Shown here one piece after another: positions 19,572 to 28,517 of a stretch of DNA of 64,000 bases. Within the stretch, counting starts at the first letter, position 1; each line of letters begins with the position of its first letter. A program made the position numbers and the translations under genes. The DNA comes from Chryseolinea sp. (GTDB taxonomy: Bacteria; Bacteroidota; Bacteroidia; Cytophagales; Cyclobacteriaceae). The notes under the pieces were generated by a model. That model was not told the DNA's origin. It searched no databases and worked only from the letters and a program-made list of their open reading frames with translations. The DNA lies in NCBI GenBank assembly GCA_025923195.1, contig JAICGJ010000005.1:1-64000 (forward strand), given 5' to 3'.

Positions 19572-19889
19572 ATGGACTTCGAGACGTACTTGATATCTAA
19601 GAAAATCGACTCGCTCGCTTTTAAAAAAGGGGAGCCGGAAGTTTGGAAAGTTTGGATGCACGAATTTGAACAGATGCATCCTGAGAGCTTCACCATGCAA
19701 AAACTTAACTTGATCAACCCTATCCGAAGAAAATATTCTTTGAAGACCGTTTCGCCGAAGGCAGAAGAATCATCGTCTAGTGCTTCATCATTACCCGCGG
19801 TGCCGATGTCGAGTAACGAAGTCAAACCTGCTGATCCACCATCTGTAAAACCTAAACCAGTTTTTAAGCCTAAACCTAAAATGTCCTGA
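19572..19889 (+). CDS. Conserved small protein of unknown function upstream of kbl
   Basis: 105 residues, not recognised as any characterised family. Residues of about 1-55 look like a folded helical region ([19 protein letters not shown], then RRKYSLK), while the remainder is Ser/Pro/Lys-rich low complexity ending in a [11 protein letters not shown] repeat, likely disordered. Similar short proteins precede kbl in other Cytophagales as far as I recall. It lies only 5 bases before kbl, so it is almost certainly co-transcribed with it. No signal peptide or membrane segment is seen. Confidence 0.75.
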   Translation: MDFETYLISKKIDSLAFKKGEPEVWKVWMHEFEQMHPESFTMQKLNLINPIRRKYSLKTVSPKAEESSSSASSLPAVPMSSNEVKPADPPSVKPKPVFKPKPKMS

Positions 19890-19894
19890 TTAGC

Positions 19895-21091
19895 ATGTAT
19901 AAAAAATTGCAGCCGGTCTTACAAAAGAAACTTGAAGAGATCAAAGAGGCCAACCTCTTTAAAACGGAACGAATTATAACGACCCCCCAGGGCGCAGTTA
20001 TTAAGACGTCTGACGGAAGAGAAGTCATAAACTTTTGCGCCAACAACTACCTCGGACTTTCAGCACATCCTCGCGTTATTGATGCTGCAAAAAAGGCAAT
20101 CGATACCCATGGGTATGGAATGTCATCTGTCAGATTCATCTGTGGGACGCAGGATATCCATAAAATTCTGGAAAAGAAGATTTCAGAGTTCTTAAATACA
20201 GAGGATACCATTTTATACGCGGCCGCATTCGACGCTAACGGAGGTGTATTTGAGCCATTATTCAACAGCGAAGATGCCATTATCTCCGATGAGCTCAATC
20301 ATGCTTCTATTATCGATGGCATCAGGCTTTGCAAGGCGATGCGATATCGCTACAAGCATAACAATATGGACGACTTGAAGTCTCAGCTCGAGCAAGCAAA
20401 GGCAGCGGGAGCACAGCAGATGATAGTGGTAACCGATGGTGCCTTCTCGATGGACGGCACGATTGCGCAGCTAGATAAGATCTGCGACCTGGCTGACCAG
20501 TTTGAAGCGATTGTTATGACTGACGAGTCACATGCAACTGGCTTTATCGGGAAAACCGGACGTGGCGTACCCGAATATCATGATGTAATGGATCGTATCG
20601 ATATAATCACAGGAACTCTGGGAAAAGCCCTGGGCGGCGCATCCGGCGGTTTCACTTCAGGGAGAAAGGAAATTGTCGAATTACTAAGGCAACACTCAAG
20701 GCCTTATCTTTTCTCTAACACTCTCGCGCCTTCCATAACCGGAGCGTCTATAGAGGTATTTAACATCTTATCTGAAACCACTTCTCTTCGCGATAAGTTA
20801 GAACGAAACACCAAATATTTCCGGCGGGAAATCTCTAAGGCAGGATTTGATATCAAGCCCGGTGAACATCCCATTGTGCCCGTAATGCTCTATGAGGCAT
20901 CGCTGGCGCAGACTTTCGCTGAGAAGCTGCTGAAGAAAGGAATATACGTTATTGGATTTTTCTTCCCCGTAGTTGCAAGAGGGCAGGCAAGAATTCGTGT
21001 GCAAATATCGGCTGCTCATGAGCAGAGCCACCTTGACAATGCTATTCAGGCCTTCAGTGAAATTGGGAAAGAGTTAAGCGTGCTGAAATAG
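19895..21091 (+). CDS. kbl: Glycine C-acetyltransferase (2-amino-3-ketobutyrate CoA ligase)
   Basis: A PLP enzyme that splits 2-amino-3-ketobutyrate with CoA into glycine and acetyl-CoA, the second step of threonine breakdown. Its 398 residues match the family length. Visible are the N-terminal [20 protein letters not shown], the [17 protein letters not shown] segment, the [16 protein letters not shown] motif and the PLP Lys in [13 protein letters not shown]. Start is ATG at 19895, 5 bases after the small upstream gene. The partner dehydrogenase tdh is divergently transcribed. Confusion with 8-amino-7-oxononanoate synthase is possible in this family, but the gene pair favours Kbl. Confidence 0.95.
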   Translation: MYKKLQPVLQKKLEEIKEANLFKTERIITTPQGAVIKTSDGREVINFCANNYLGLSAHPRVIDAAKKAIDTHGYGMSSVRFICGTQDIHKILEKKISEFLNTEDTILYAAAFDANGGVFEPLFNSEDAIISDELNHASIIDGIRLCKAMRYRYKHNNMDDLKSQLEQAKAAGAQQMIVVTDGAFSMDGTIAQLDKICDLADQFEAIVMTDESHATGFIGKTGRGVPEYHDVMDRIDIITGTLGKALGGASGGFTSGRKEIVELLRQHSRPYLFSNTLAPSITGASIEVFNILSETTSLRDKLERNTKYFRREISKAGFDIKPGEHPIVPVMLYEASLAQTFAEKLLKKGIYVIGFFFPVVARGQARIRVQISAAHEQSHLDNAIQAFSEIGKELSVLK

Positions 21092-21131
21092 CCGTAATGC
21101 CCGCTCAGGGTGAGACGCTACGATCTGTGAG

Positions 21132-21590
21132 TTATTTAAGTCCCAATTCCTTTTTGCGCTTTTCGACGATGTCGCCCATCTTAGAGGTATCTTTTGAGAT
21201 GAGCCCAAATGCCGGGTCAATGTTTTGGGACGGGAAAAAGTAGATGTAGCCCCTCTTGCCCTTTAACTTAAGCTTATACACGTTGAGATAAGGGATAATT
21301 TTCAACGATTTAACCTCAGGCCATTCGAAACGAATGTTCCGGTCACCCTCGGTAACAATAATCTTATTTTTTCCTATGGCCACTCGCCGCACCTTATCAT
21401 TTATAAGCAGATATATGGTGAAGCTTATCATACCAAACGTGAAAAATATCAGGGCAATGAAAAAGCTTTTTGGACCGAATTCATACTGAAAAAATATTGT
21501 ACCTGTTACCGCCCATTGAAGAAAACTAAGTGCGAGGAAAAAATACTTCGCAAAATAAAATTTAACGGGACTTGCTTCTACCATCTTCAT
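21132..21590 (-). CDS. Two-helix membrane protein with PH-like cytoplasmic part, unknown function
   Basis: 152 residues. Two adjacent transmembrane helices occupy residues of about 14-62, including LSFLQWAVTGTIFF and IALIFFTFGMISFTIYLL. The remainder has beta-rich segments (GKNKIIVTEGDRNIRFEW and LNVYKLKLKGKRGYIYFFP) that suggest a pleckstrin-homology-like fold of the bacterial kind. Start ATG at 21588-21590. It lies downstream of the WD40-caspase gene on the same strand, 80 bases away. No family name can be given with confidence. Confidence 0.75.
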   Translation of the reverse strand: MKMVEASPVKFYFAKYFFLALSFLQWAVTGTIFFQYEFGPKSFFIALIFFTFGMISFTIYLLINDKVRRVAIGKNKIIVTEGDRNIRFEWPEVKSLKIIPYLNVYKLKLKGKRGYIYFFPSQNIDPAFGLISKDTSKMGDIVEKRKKELGLK

Positions 21591-21634
21591 TAAAGTTTAA
21601 AAAATGTAAAACTAAATTACGATAAAATGTTCTG

Positions 21635-21659
21635 GAAAGTTTCCTAATTATAAACTTTC
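21635..21659. terminator. AT-rich hairpin between the WD40-caspase gene and the 152-residue membrane protein gene
   Basis: GAAAGTTT at 21635-21642 pairs with AAACTTTC at 21652-21659 across a 9-base loop. On the minus strand it sits 12 bases after the caspase gene stop. No long T-run follows, so it is a weak terminator or only an mRNA end structure. Confidence 0.4.
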
Positions 21660-21670
21660 GTGTAAATGCC

Positions 21671-24600
21671 TTATTGCGTTTCATCCTGAATTACTACGGG
21701 GAAGTCATTGCCACGCGAAAAAGTATAAGGGTACTGAGGGTTCCCTTTTAGCTTTCGCGTAACCTCTGGCACCTGGTCATCGACATAAGACTTCAGTTCA
21801 TAAATGGTGACCTTTCCGTCCTTTGGTGCACCATCCGCTGCGCCTTGCAAGCCTTGGATCAGGACGTGAGTGAAGAGGCCATGACCCAAAGAAGCAAATT
21901 CCGTAGCAAGTTGTTCGCTTCCCGCAGAAGCCATTACATGAATGCCTGCGCTCCTCGCCAGTTGAGCGATCGCCTTTTCCTCATTCGCTCCCCTCGATGC
22001 CAACAACTCCACAGATCCCCCAGATTGACACGCATCCATTACAATAAGTTGCTTCAGCGCTTTTATTTCCTTGAACTTTTGCTGAAGCAATGTTGCTTCA
22101 ATGGCCTCTTTGTCGAGCGCCGACGCGTCGTACAGTCTAGAACTTTCCGTAGGTATGAAATAAAACTTGTTGTCGATCATACTACCATGTCCGGCGTAAT
22201 AAAAAATCAATACATCCTCCTGGCTAACTTTAATCGAAAGTTCCTCCAATTTGCTGAGAATTTTTTGTCGTGTTGCATCCTTATCATACAATGTATGAAG
22301 TTCAACAGTTTTAAAGAGTTGCCCACTTCGATCGTTGACCATCTTGCCGAATGACTCGGCGTCGGCTCGCGCAAAGTTCAGGTTTAGCCTGGCATTTTTG
22401 TACTCGTTGATGCCAACGGCCAACACAAAACACGTGCTGGTTTTTGCAATGTGATCGGAAAACAATTCCACAGTCTGTGCGTCAGATTCAATATTGTCTT
22501 TATTTCTTGCAGTGACAGTAAAAGTATTTGTGCCGCTCACAAGGTCGACACTGTGCTTATAGGTAGTTGATTGATCCCGCGACTTAGGCAAGCTCAGAAC
22601 CCGAAGGTCAACAGGTACACTCTTTCCGTTGTGAAAAAGCCTCAGATTCTCGGCCCCGTTTCCGTTGTCCGTGATCTTCACGTAGACTTCGGCCTTTCCT
22701 TTTCCGACATGAAGGGCCGCTACTTTTAATGTTGGCGGGGGCGATTTTTTGAGACTTCCCTCAAGGGATTTCGAGTCTCCTACAGAACGTGCCTTGAAAA
22801 TCTTCGGCAGGAGATCAGGTCTATAAAATTCATCAAAAAACTGATCTGCGGAGTATGTCTTCAAGCCACTTACGAAATGGATATACTTGCGCGCCTCCTC
22901 CGTGGCATTAAAATAACCATCTGGGCTTTTTACCATCCAGTCATTTTCACCCAGATGTATATGCTCGAAGAATTCTTTTCCAGCGGCCAGATCCCAAAAT
23001 TTCGTAACGCCATCTACACTGTGGCTTATCAGAAGCTTTCCGTCCGGACTAAAAAGGAGAGAAGTGATTTCTGCTTTGTGCCCTTCCAGGGTTTTCGATT
23101 CTGCCGCGGTGTTGATATCCCATATTCGAATGACGCGATCCGCTCCACTCGAGTAGACCAGTTTTTCGTCTTCGCTGAAAATGGCAGCGTGCACTGGCCC
23201 TTGGTGTCCGCTGAATTTTTTTGACATTAATCCCGTGTTTACGTTCCACATCCGAACTGTTCCATCCCAACCGGCACTCAGAAGCGTGGATTCATCTTTG
23301 CTTATTTGAATTGAAGAAATGATGTCTGTATGTCCGACAAAACTTCTTACTTCTTTCTTTGTATCAAGCTCCCACATTTGCAATGTGTTATCCAGCCTCG
23401 CCGTGAAAACATACAGACTGTTGGGATGAAAAATTGCCTCGTAGGCCGACGCATTTTCCAATTGAAAGAGGGTAGATAATTTGCCGGTTGACAAATCATG
23501 TATTTTCATCGTCGCATCCCAACTGGACGAAACAACTTGTTTTTCATCCGAGCTGAAGTGGATGTCGAAAATCGGCTCACGGTAACTTTGAATGACTTGC
23601 AGCGAGTCGCCGGTTTCAAGATCCCAAAGCATAATCTTGCCGTCTCCTCCTCCCGTAAGAAGTCGTTGCCCGTTCTGCGACAGATCATAGCAAAGCACTG
23701 CTCTCTTATGTCCGTTGAATTCCATTTTGGTTTTCCCGGTCGTGATGTCCCATTGTTTGACGCTGGTTCCGAACTTACCTCTGATCAACGTTTTTCCATC
23801 CTGACTTATCAATAACTTATTCTTGAATCGAACGTATTTTGCGATTGCTGATTGCCAGAAAAAATTCGGATCATAGTCAAGTCCACCGCGATCGCGCTCA
23901 TTAAGATAACCAGTGAGTATCCTGTCAGTTTTATTTCGGGGGTGATTCCATACAACCACCGTATTATCATCGGAAGTTATAAGGATGGTATTTGGGTTAG
24001 CTGCAAATGCGATCTCGTGAAACTCACCTTTATCACCAGCGGTGATCACAGCAACTGAATCGCCTCCGGATTCTTGCCAGACGCGGGTTTCGTTTTCCGT
24101 GGATCGCGCCAGCCATTTTCCATCACGACTAACTGCAAGTCCCGTCAGATCTTCTGTATTTTCCTCATAAGTAAACTTATGCTTATGAGAAGCCAATTCG
24201 TACTTCCTTACGCCACTGTGATTTGAAGCACCATATAAGTACTTGTTATCAGGACTGAATGCGACACGCGTTCCACAACCTCCACACCAGCCCTCGTCTG
24301 GGCGAAATGTTGCCATCCTGGTCCAGTCACTGGTATGGTAGACATTGATAGTACGGTTATCCTCGCCAACAGCCAGAAGTTTTCCATCGGGCGATATTGC
24401 GACATCAACGCCGCTACCGAGACCTTTATCCGGCGCGACAGATATTGCAAGCACTTTGGATCTAGATTTCAAATCATAGACGGTAATCGAATCACCGTAG
24501 CCGCTGTTTCCATATCCTGCCACGACAAAAAATTTCTGATGCGGATCGATCGCCAGTTCTGTCACAATCTCATCCATGTAGAGGACAGAGATTTCTTTTC

Positions 24601-24901
24601 CCGTTAATACATCCCAAAAACGAATGGATTTATCGTTGCTTCCTGTTATGATTGTCTTCCCATCCGGAGCAAATTCTACACTTGTGACCGTGGCTTGATG
24701 CCCAAGAAAACTTCTGACTTCTCGGCCCGTACTCATTTCCCATAACTTGGCCGACTTGTCTTTGCTGCCGGTGGCTATGTAGTTACTATCAGGGCTTATG
24801 GCAACCGTTACGACGGCCAGTTCATGACCTTTCTGAATGACGGTTTCCAATGTTTGAGAAAGTGAAAAGAACGGAAAGCAGATGAAAACAAAAAATCTCA
24901 T
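21671..24901 (-). CDS. WD40 repeat protein with C-terminal caspase (peptidase C14) domain
   Basis: A 1076-residue secreted or periplasmic protein with a short signal-like N-terminus (FFVFICFPFFSLSQT). Residues of about 20-640 form roughly a dozen WD40 blades, for example SVEFAPDGKTIITGSNDKSI and TSLLFSPDGKLLISHSVDGV. A linker with a beta-sandwich region (residues 690-790) leads to a caspase-fold domain at about 795-1050. The catalytic pair is visible: His905 in YYAGHGSMID and Cys958 in IVMDACQSGG. The substrate is unknown. Such WD40-metacaspase fusions occur in Bacteroidota and cyanobacteria, with proposed roles in regulated proteolysis or cell death. Start ATG 24899-24901. Confidence 0.93.
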   Translation of the reverse strand: MRFFVFICFPFFSLSQTLETVIQKGHELAVVTVAISPDSNYIATGSKDKSAKLWEMSTGREVRSFLGHQATVTSVEFAPDGKTIITGSNDKSIRFWDVLTGKEISVLYMDEIVTELAIDPHQKFFVVAGYGNSGYGDSITVYDLKSRSKVLAISVAPDKGLGSGVDVAISPDGKLLAVGEDNRTINVYHTSDWTRMATFRPDEGWCGGCGTRVAFSPDNKYLYGASNHSGVRKYELASHKHKFTYEENTEDLTGLAVSRDGKWLARSTENETRVWQESGGDSVAVITAGDKGEFHEIAFAANPNTILITSDDNTVVVWNHPRNKTDRILTGYLNERDRGGLDYDPNFFWQSAIAKYVRFKNKLLISQDGKTLIRGKFGTSVKQWDITTGKTKMEFNGHKRAVLCYDLSQNGQRLLTGGGDGKIMLWDLETGDSLQVIQSYREPIFDIHFSSDEKQVVSSSWDATMKIHDLSTGKLSTLFQLENASAYEAIFHPNSLYVFTARLDNTLQMWELDTKKEVRSFVGHTDIISSIQISKDESTLLSAGWDGTVRMWNVNTGLMSKKFSGHQGPVHAAIFSEDEKLVYSSGADRVIRIWDINTAAESKTLEGHKAEITSLLFSPDGKLLISHSVDGVTKFWDLAAGKEFFEHIHLGENDWMVKSPDGYFNATEEARKYIHFVSGLKTYSADQFFDEFYRPDLLPKIFKARSVGDSKSLEGSLKKSPPPTLKVAALHVGKGKAEVYVKITDNGNGAENLRLFHNGKSVPVDLRVLSLPKSRDQSTTYKHSVDLVSGTNTFTVTARNKDNIESDAQTVELFSDHIAKTSTCFVLAVGINEYKNARLNLNFARADAESFGKMVNDRSGQLFKTVELHTLYDKDATRQKILSKLEELSIKVSQEDVLIFYYAGHGSMIDNKFYFIPTESSRLYDASALDKEAIEATLLQQKFKEIKALKQLIVMDACQSGGSVELLASRGANEEKAIAQLARSAGIHVMASAGSEQLATEFASLGHGLFTHVLIQGLQGAADGAPKDGKVTIYELKSYVDDQVPEVTRKLKGNPQYPYTFSRGNDFPVVIQDETQ

Positions 24902-24936
24902 GCTCCTAAATTGTACATGAATTTAAGGGAAAGATC

Positions 24937-25800
24937 TCATGCTTTAGCGGCGTGCGACTCCGCAGACTCAGTTTCTTCGACAGATAGTTCTTCCCAACGG
25001 GTAGGTTCATTATTATGCAGGTAATCTAGAATTTTCTTCTCAACGTGTTTAAGCTTTATTAAGCGGAGATACTTACCGTTTCGTGCAAGGATCAGCCGTC
25101 CGGTCTCCTCCGAAATCGCCAGAACCAGTGTATCGGTATTTTCCGACATGCCTACCGCAGCCCTGTGACGTAGTCCGTAGTGCGCAGGCAGGTTATCATT
25201 TTCGGTAACGGGCAGTACACAACGCGCTGCTTTTATCCGGCCTTTATAAATGATAACAGCGCCATCGTGCAAAGGCGAATTCTTGTTAAAGATTGAAAGC
25301 AAAAGCCTTTTGTTAACCGTCGCGTCAAGTGCGTCGCCAGTCTGCGCATAGAATTTCATTTCTGAATCCCGGGAAAAAACGATGAGCGCTCCTGTCTTCG
25401 TAGCCTTAAGAGATTTAGCAGCCTCGATGACTTCACTTACATCAAAATCATCGTGGTACTCATGTCGCCAGTTTGAAATCGTTTTGAAGATGTTCTCACG
25501 GAATTCAGTTCCTCTTCCGATAACCAATAAAAATTTGCGTATCTCAGGTTGAAAAAGAATGATCATTGCTAATACGCCAACGCCCATAAATTGTCCGAGG
25601 ATCGTGGCCAGCAGTTCCATTTGTGCCGCGCGAACAATAAGGTAGATCAGGTAAAGGGCAAGAATTCCCAGGAAGATGTTCATAGCTATACTTCCGCGAA
25701 TTAGCTTATAAACCTGATAGAGAAGTACACTGACCAGTGCGATATCTATGAAATCAACCCAGCTTACCTCAAGAAACCCGATCTTAAAAAGAAAAATCAT
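24937..25800 (-). CDS. cdaA: Diadenylate cyclase, CdaA type (makes c-di-AMP)
   Basis: Condenses two ATP into cyclic di-AMP, a second messenger that controls potassium and cell-wall homeostasis. The 287-residue product has three N-terminal transmembrane helices (IDIALVSVLLYQVYKLI; IFLGILALYLIYLIV; GVGVLAMIILFQP) and a DAC domain with the catalytic motifs LHDGAVII and GLRHRAAVG. Start ATG at 25798-25800. On the minus strand TACCTTTG at plus 25808-25815 fits a -7 element, without a clear TTTG partner. It is 61 bases from folP, upstream on the same strand, and the two may be one operon. Confidence 0.96.
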   Translation of the reverse strand: MIFLFKIGFLEVSWVDFIDIALVSVLLYQVYKLIRGSIAMNIFLGILALYLIYLIVRAAQMELLATILGQFMGVGVLAMIILFQPEIRKFLLVIGRGTEFRENIFKTISNWRHEYHDDFDVSEVIEAAKSLKATKTGALIVFSRDSEMKFYAQTGDALDATVNKRLLLSIFNKNSPLHDGAVIIYKGRIKAARCVLPVTENDNLPAHYGLRHRAAVGMSENTDTLVLAISEETGRLILARNGKYLRLIKLKHVEKKILDYLHNNEPTRWEELSVEETESAESHAAKA

Positions 25801-25861
25801 TGTACTACAAAGGTAGGGTACATTGCACTATTTACGAAGTAACAATCTAGATTAAAATGGT

Positions 25862-26737
25862 TTATCGTTGATGTGACGGGGTAATTGCCGAAATCAACTT
25901 ACATACTTCCCATGCTTCGCGAACATCGTGAACGCGCAAGATGTTTGCGCCTCTCAACAAGGCAAAGGTATTTAGGCAAGTAGTGCCGTTTAGTGAGAGA
26001 TCAGGCGTAGTCTGTAGTGTCTTCCAGATCATCGACTTTCGCGAGATACCGACGAGAACCGGTTTATTTAGAATTTTAAAATAGTTCAGCGCGTCGAGGA
26101 GCTTAAAGCTTTGCTCAGCTTTCTTGGCAAATCCAAATCCCGGGTCGATGATGATATCCTTTACACCCAATTTATGAAGGTGATCGATCTTTCTATGAAA
26201 GTAATCCGCAACTTCCTTCACGATATTTTCGTAATCGGATAGCTGATTCATTGTTTGAGGATTACCTTTCATGTGCATCAGAACATAGGGTACTTGTAAC
26301 CTTGCCACGAGGGCAAACATGCCGTCATCTAATTCACCTGCGCTGATATCATTTATCAGCGAAGCACCTTCTTGTACTGCGGCGTGGGCAACCTGAGAAC
26401 GAAATGTGTCAATGGAAATTATGATTTCCGGAAAATTCTTGACAATGAGCTTTATCGCTTTGGATATTCTCCTGATTTCTTCGTCGACGGATATGTCGTC
26501 GGCCCCAGGACGAGAAGAATAACCACCAACGTCAACAAACGAGGCGCCTGCAGTTATCATTGTTTCGGTTTGTGTAAGAATCGCTTCATCAGAATCATAC
26601 TTGCCTCCGTCGTAAAAGCTGTCAGGCGTTACATTCAAAACACCCATTATCGAGGGATTGGCGAGTGAAACCAACCGTCCCCGGATGTTCATTGTCTGAT
26701 TTGTGCAAAATATTTTATTTTCAGCCCAGGATTTCAT
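25862..26737 (-). CDS. folP: Dihydropteroate synthase
   Basis: Joins p-aminobenzoate and the pterin pyrophosphate in folate synthesis; the target of sulfonamides. The product of about 291 residues carries the DHPS motifs IMGVLNVTPDSFYDGG, IDTFRSQVAHAAVQEG, VDVGGYSSRPGA and DIIIDPGFGFAKK. ATG 26737 is chosen over 26821, which would run into the divergent DUF1599 gene and add 28 residues with no family counterpart; ATG 26692 is also possible. It is divergent from the DUF1599 gene. The neighbouring pair is common in the phylum. Confidence 0.94.
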   Translation of the reverse strand: MKSWAENKIFCTNQTMNIRGRLVSLANPSIMGVLNVTPDSFYDGGKYDSDEAILTQTETMITAGASFVDVGGYSSRPGADDISVDEEIRRISKAIKLIVKNFPEIIISIDTFRSQVAHAAVQEGASLINDISAGELDDGMFALVARLQVPYVLMHMKGNPQTMNQLSDYENIVKEVADYFHRKIDHLHKLGVKDIIIDPGFGFAKKAEQSFKLLDALNYFKILNKPVLVGISRKSMIWKTLQTTPDLSLNGTTCLNTFALLRGANILRVHDVREAWEVCKLISAITPSHQR

Positions 26738-26792
26738 GAGTATGATGGATTTCCGATTCAAATTAAGAAGTTTGCCAGCTAAATAATTTCCC

Positions 26793-27344
26793 TTGATCGA
26801 AAAAACAACTGAAGAATACAACGAAGTTATCAGAAACTGTAAGGCACTTTTTGAAAAAAAAACCCGTGATTACGGCACCGCGTGGCGTATCCTACGCCTA
26901 CCTTCCATTACGGATCAGATCTTTATCAAGGCGCAAAGGATTCGAAGCATTCAGGATAAGGGAATTCAATTGGTCAACGACCCGGTCAGCGATGAGTTTA
27001 TAGGTATCATCAACTACTGCCTGATAGCTCTCATCCAAATGCAATTACAAAATACAGCGCCCCTTGAAATGTCTTTTGAAGAGTTAGAACCATTTTATGA
27101 CCGCGCTGCTCAGGACACACGTGGGCTGCTTCAAAATAAAAATCATGACTACGGCGAGGCATGGCGAGAAATGCGGATAACTTCAATTACTGACATTATT
27201 TTAATGAAGCTTCTGAGGGTAAAGCAGATTGAGGACAACAAGGGGAAGACCATAGTCAGCGAAGGCGTTAGGGCAAATTATCAGGATATGATAAATTATG
27301 CCGTCTTTGCATTGATAAAATTGAAAGAGATTGAAAAATTGTAA
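26793..27344 (+). CDS. DUF1599 protein with two copies of the nucleotide-modification-associated domain
   Basis: 183 residues made of two repeats of the same domain. The first holds FEKKTRDYGTAWRILRLPSI and the second LQNKNHDYGEAWREMRITSI, followed by TDQIFIKAQRI and TDIILMKLLRV. The family (Nmad1) was named from contexts in nucleotide or DNA modification; the biochemical role is unproven. TTG at 26793 is the only usable start, because an in-frame TAA lies three codons upstream. The gene ends 15 bases before the BT_3928 family gene and is divergent from folP, 55 bases away. Confidence 0.85.
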   Translation: MIEKTTEEYNEVIRNCKALFEKKTRDYGTAWRILRLPSITDQIFIKAQRIRSIQDKGIQLVNDPVSDEFIGIINYCLIALIQMQLQNTAPLEMSFEELEPFYDRAAQDTRGLLQNKNHDYGEAWREMRITSITDIILMKLLRVKQIEDNKGKTIVSEGVRANYQDMINYAVFALIKLKEIEKL

Positions 27345-27406
27345 CATTGTAAAATTGTTATGCCATTGATCTCCGAACCTTCCAATCTTTCAACTTTACA
27401 ATCTCT
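27326..27406. repeat. Imperfect inverted repeat across the DUF1599/BT_3928 junction
   Basis: Left arm AGAGATTG (27326-27333) pairs with CAATCTCT (27399-27406), with further degenerate units inside (ATTGTAAC and CAATCTTTC, ACTTTACAAT). The element covers the last codons of DUF1599, the stop, the spacer and about 15 codons of the next gene. It resembles in style the inverted repeats near the tRNA cluster. Confidence 0.55.
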
Positions 27407-28508
27407 AACAGATAAGATCTCGAGATTCATTGTAGGTGGACTTTTCATATTTTCTGGCCTGATCAAACTGAACGATCCTGTCGGCACAGAAATAAAACTT
27501 GAGGAATATTTCGAAGTCTTTGGACAAGATTTTGGTTCGTTCTTTCTCTACTTCAAACCCTTCGCGCTTGAGCTTGGAATGTTTTTGATTGTATTAGAGG
27601 TTGTACTTGGCGTCGCGGTTCTCATCAATTATCGAATGGAGAACACCACAAAAATTCTCCTGGCGTTGATTGTGTTCTTCACATTCCTGACATTTTATTC
27701 AGCGTACTTCAACAAAGTAACAGATTGCGGATGTTTCGGCGATGCTATTAAACTAACGCCATGGGAGTCCTTTATAAAGGACTTGATACTTGTGGTCCTC
27801 ATTCTCCACTTATTTTGGCACCGGAAGAGATTAAAGCCGTTACTGGTCCCGAAATATGGGCACACGATCATCGCGGCGACTACCCTAATAAGTTTGGTGT
27901 TAGGGATTTATGCTGTCCTGCATTTGCCGTTTATTGATTTCAGAGCGTATCGGATTGGAAATAATATTCCGCAACAAATGCAACCTCCAGAGCAACCTGT
28001 GTTTGAATACACTTTTTTGAAAAAAGACAACGGTCAGGAGATAACGTCGGACAAATACCTGACCGATACGCTGCAATACAAATATGTTGGAGTCGAACAG
28101 ACCAACGAGGAAAAAACAAAAGCGAAGATTACGGATTATGCCGTGTCCAGCATAGAGGGTGAAGATGTTACACAAACTACCTTTGAAGGCGTCAAACTAT
28201 TTTTTATCATCTACGATGCCACCAAAGCTTCTGTCAAGAATATTGAAGAGATCAGGGAACTAATTGGTGGGCTGGACGGCAAAATTGAAATGATGGCGTT
28301 GACCTCTTCCAGCGCTGAGCAATTTGAAGCATTTCGCCACGAGAATCAATTGGCCATTCCATACTACTTCGTGGATGCCACTGTGCTTAAGACCATAGTT
28401 CGATCAAACCCAGGTATCACACTGTGGGTAGACGGAACCGTCAAAGGAATGTGGCACCACAACGATACGCCTGATGCGGCAGAGGTTCTGTCAGCCGCAA
28501 CGGAATAA
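27360..28508 (+). CDS. BT_3928 family protein, DoxX-like membrane domain plus thioredoxin-like domain
   Basis: 382 residues. Residues of about 20-150 are a DoxX/MauE-like bundle of four transmembrane helices, starting ISRFIVGGLFIFSGLIKLND, with the cysteine motif TDCGCFGDA after the third helix. One more helix at about 163-185 leads to a periplasmic part of about 190 residues with a thioredoxin-like pattern (KLFFIIYDATKAS and PGITLWVDGTV) but no CxxC. A redox or quinone-linked role is an inference from the domain. ATG at 27360. It sits between DUF1599 and aroK; the first residues, to about 18, derive from the inverted repeat. Confidence 0.87.
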   Translation: MPLISEPSNLSTLQSLTDKISRFIVGGLFIFSGLIKLNDPVGTEIKLEEYFEVFGQDFGSFFLYFKPFALELGMFLIVLEVVLGVAVLINYRMENTTKILLALIVFFTFLTFYSAYFNKVTDCGCFGDAIKLTPWESFIKDLILVVLILHLFWHRKRLKPLLVPKYGHTIIAATTLISLVLGIYAVLHLPFIDFRAYRIGNNIPQQMQPPEQPVFEYTFLKKDNGQEITSDKYLTDTLQYKYVGVEQTNEEKTKAKITDYAVSSIEGEDVTQTTFEGVKLFFIIYDATKASVKNIEEIRELIGGLDGKIEMMALTSSSAEQFEAFRHENQLAIPYYFVDATVLKTIVRSNPGITLWVDGTVKGMWHHNDTPDAAEVLSAATE

Positions 28509-28517
28509 TCTGTCATT

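Noticed and set aside
26738..26821. Upstream start for folP
   Set aside because: The extension overlaps the divergent DUF1599 gene start and has no match to the DHPS family.
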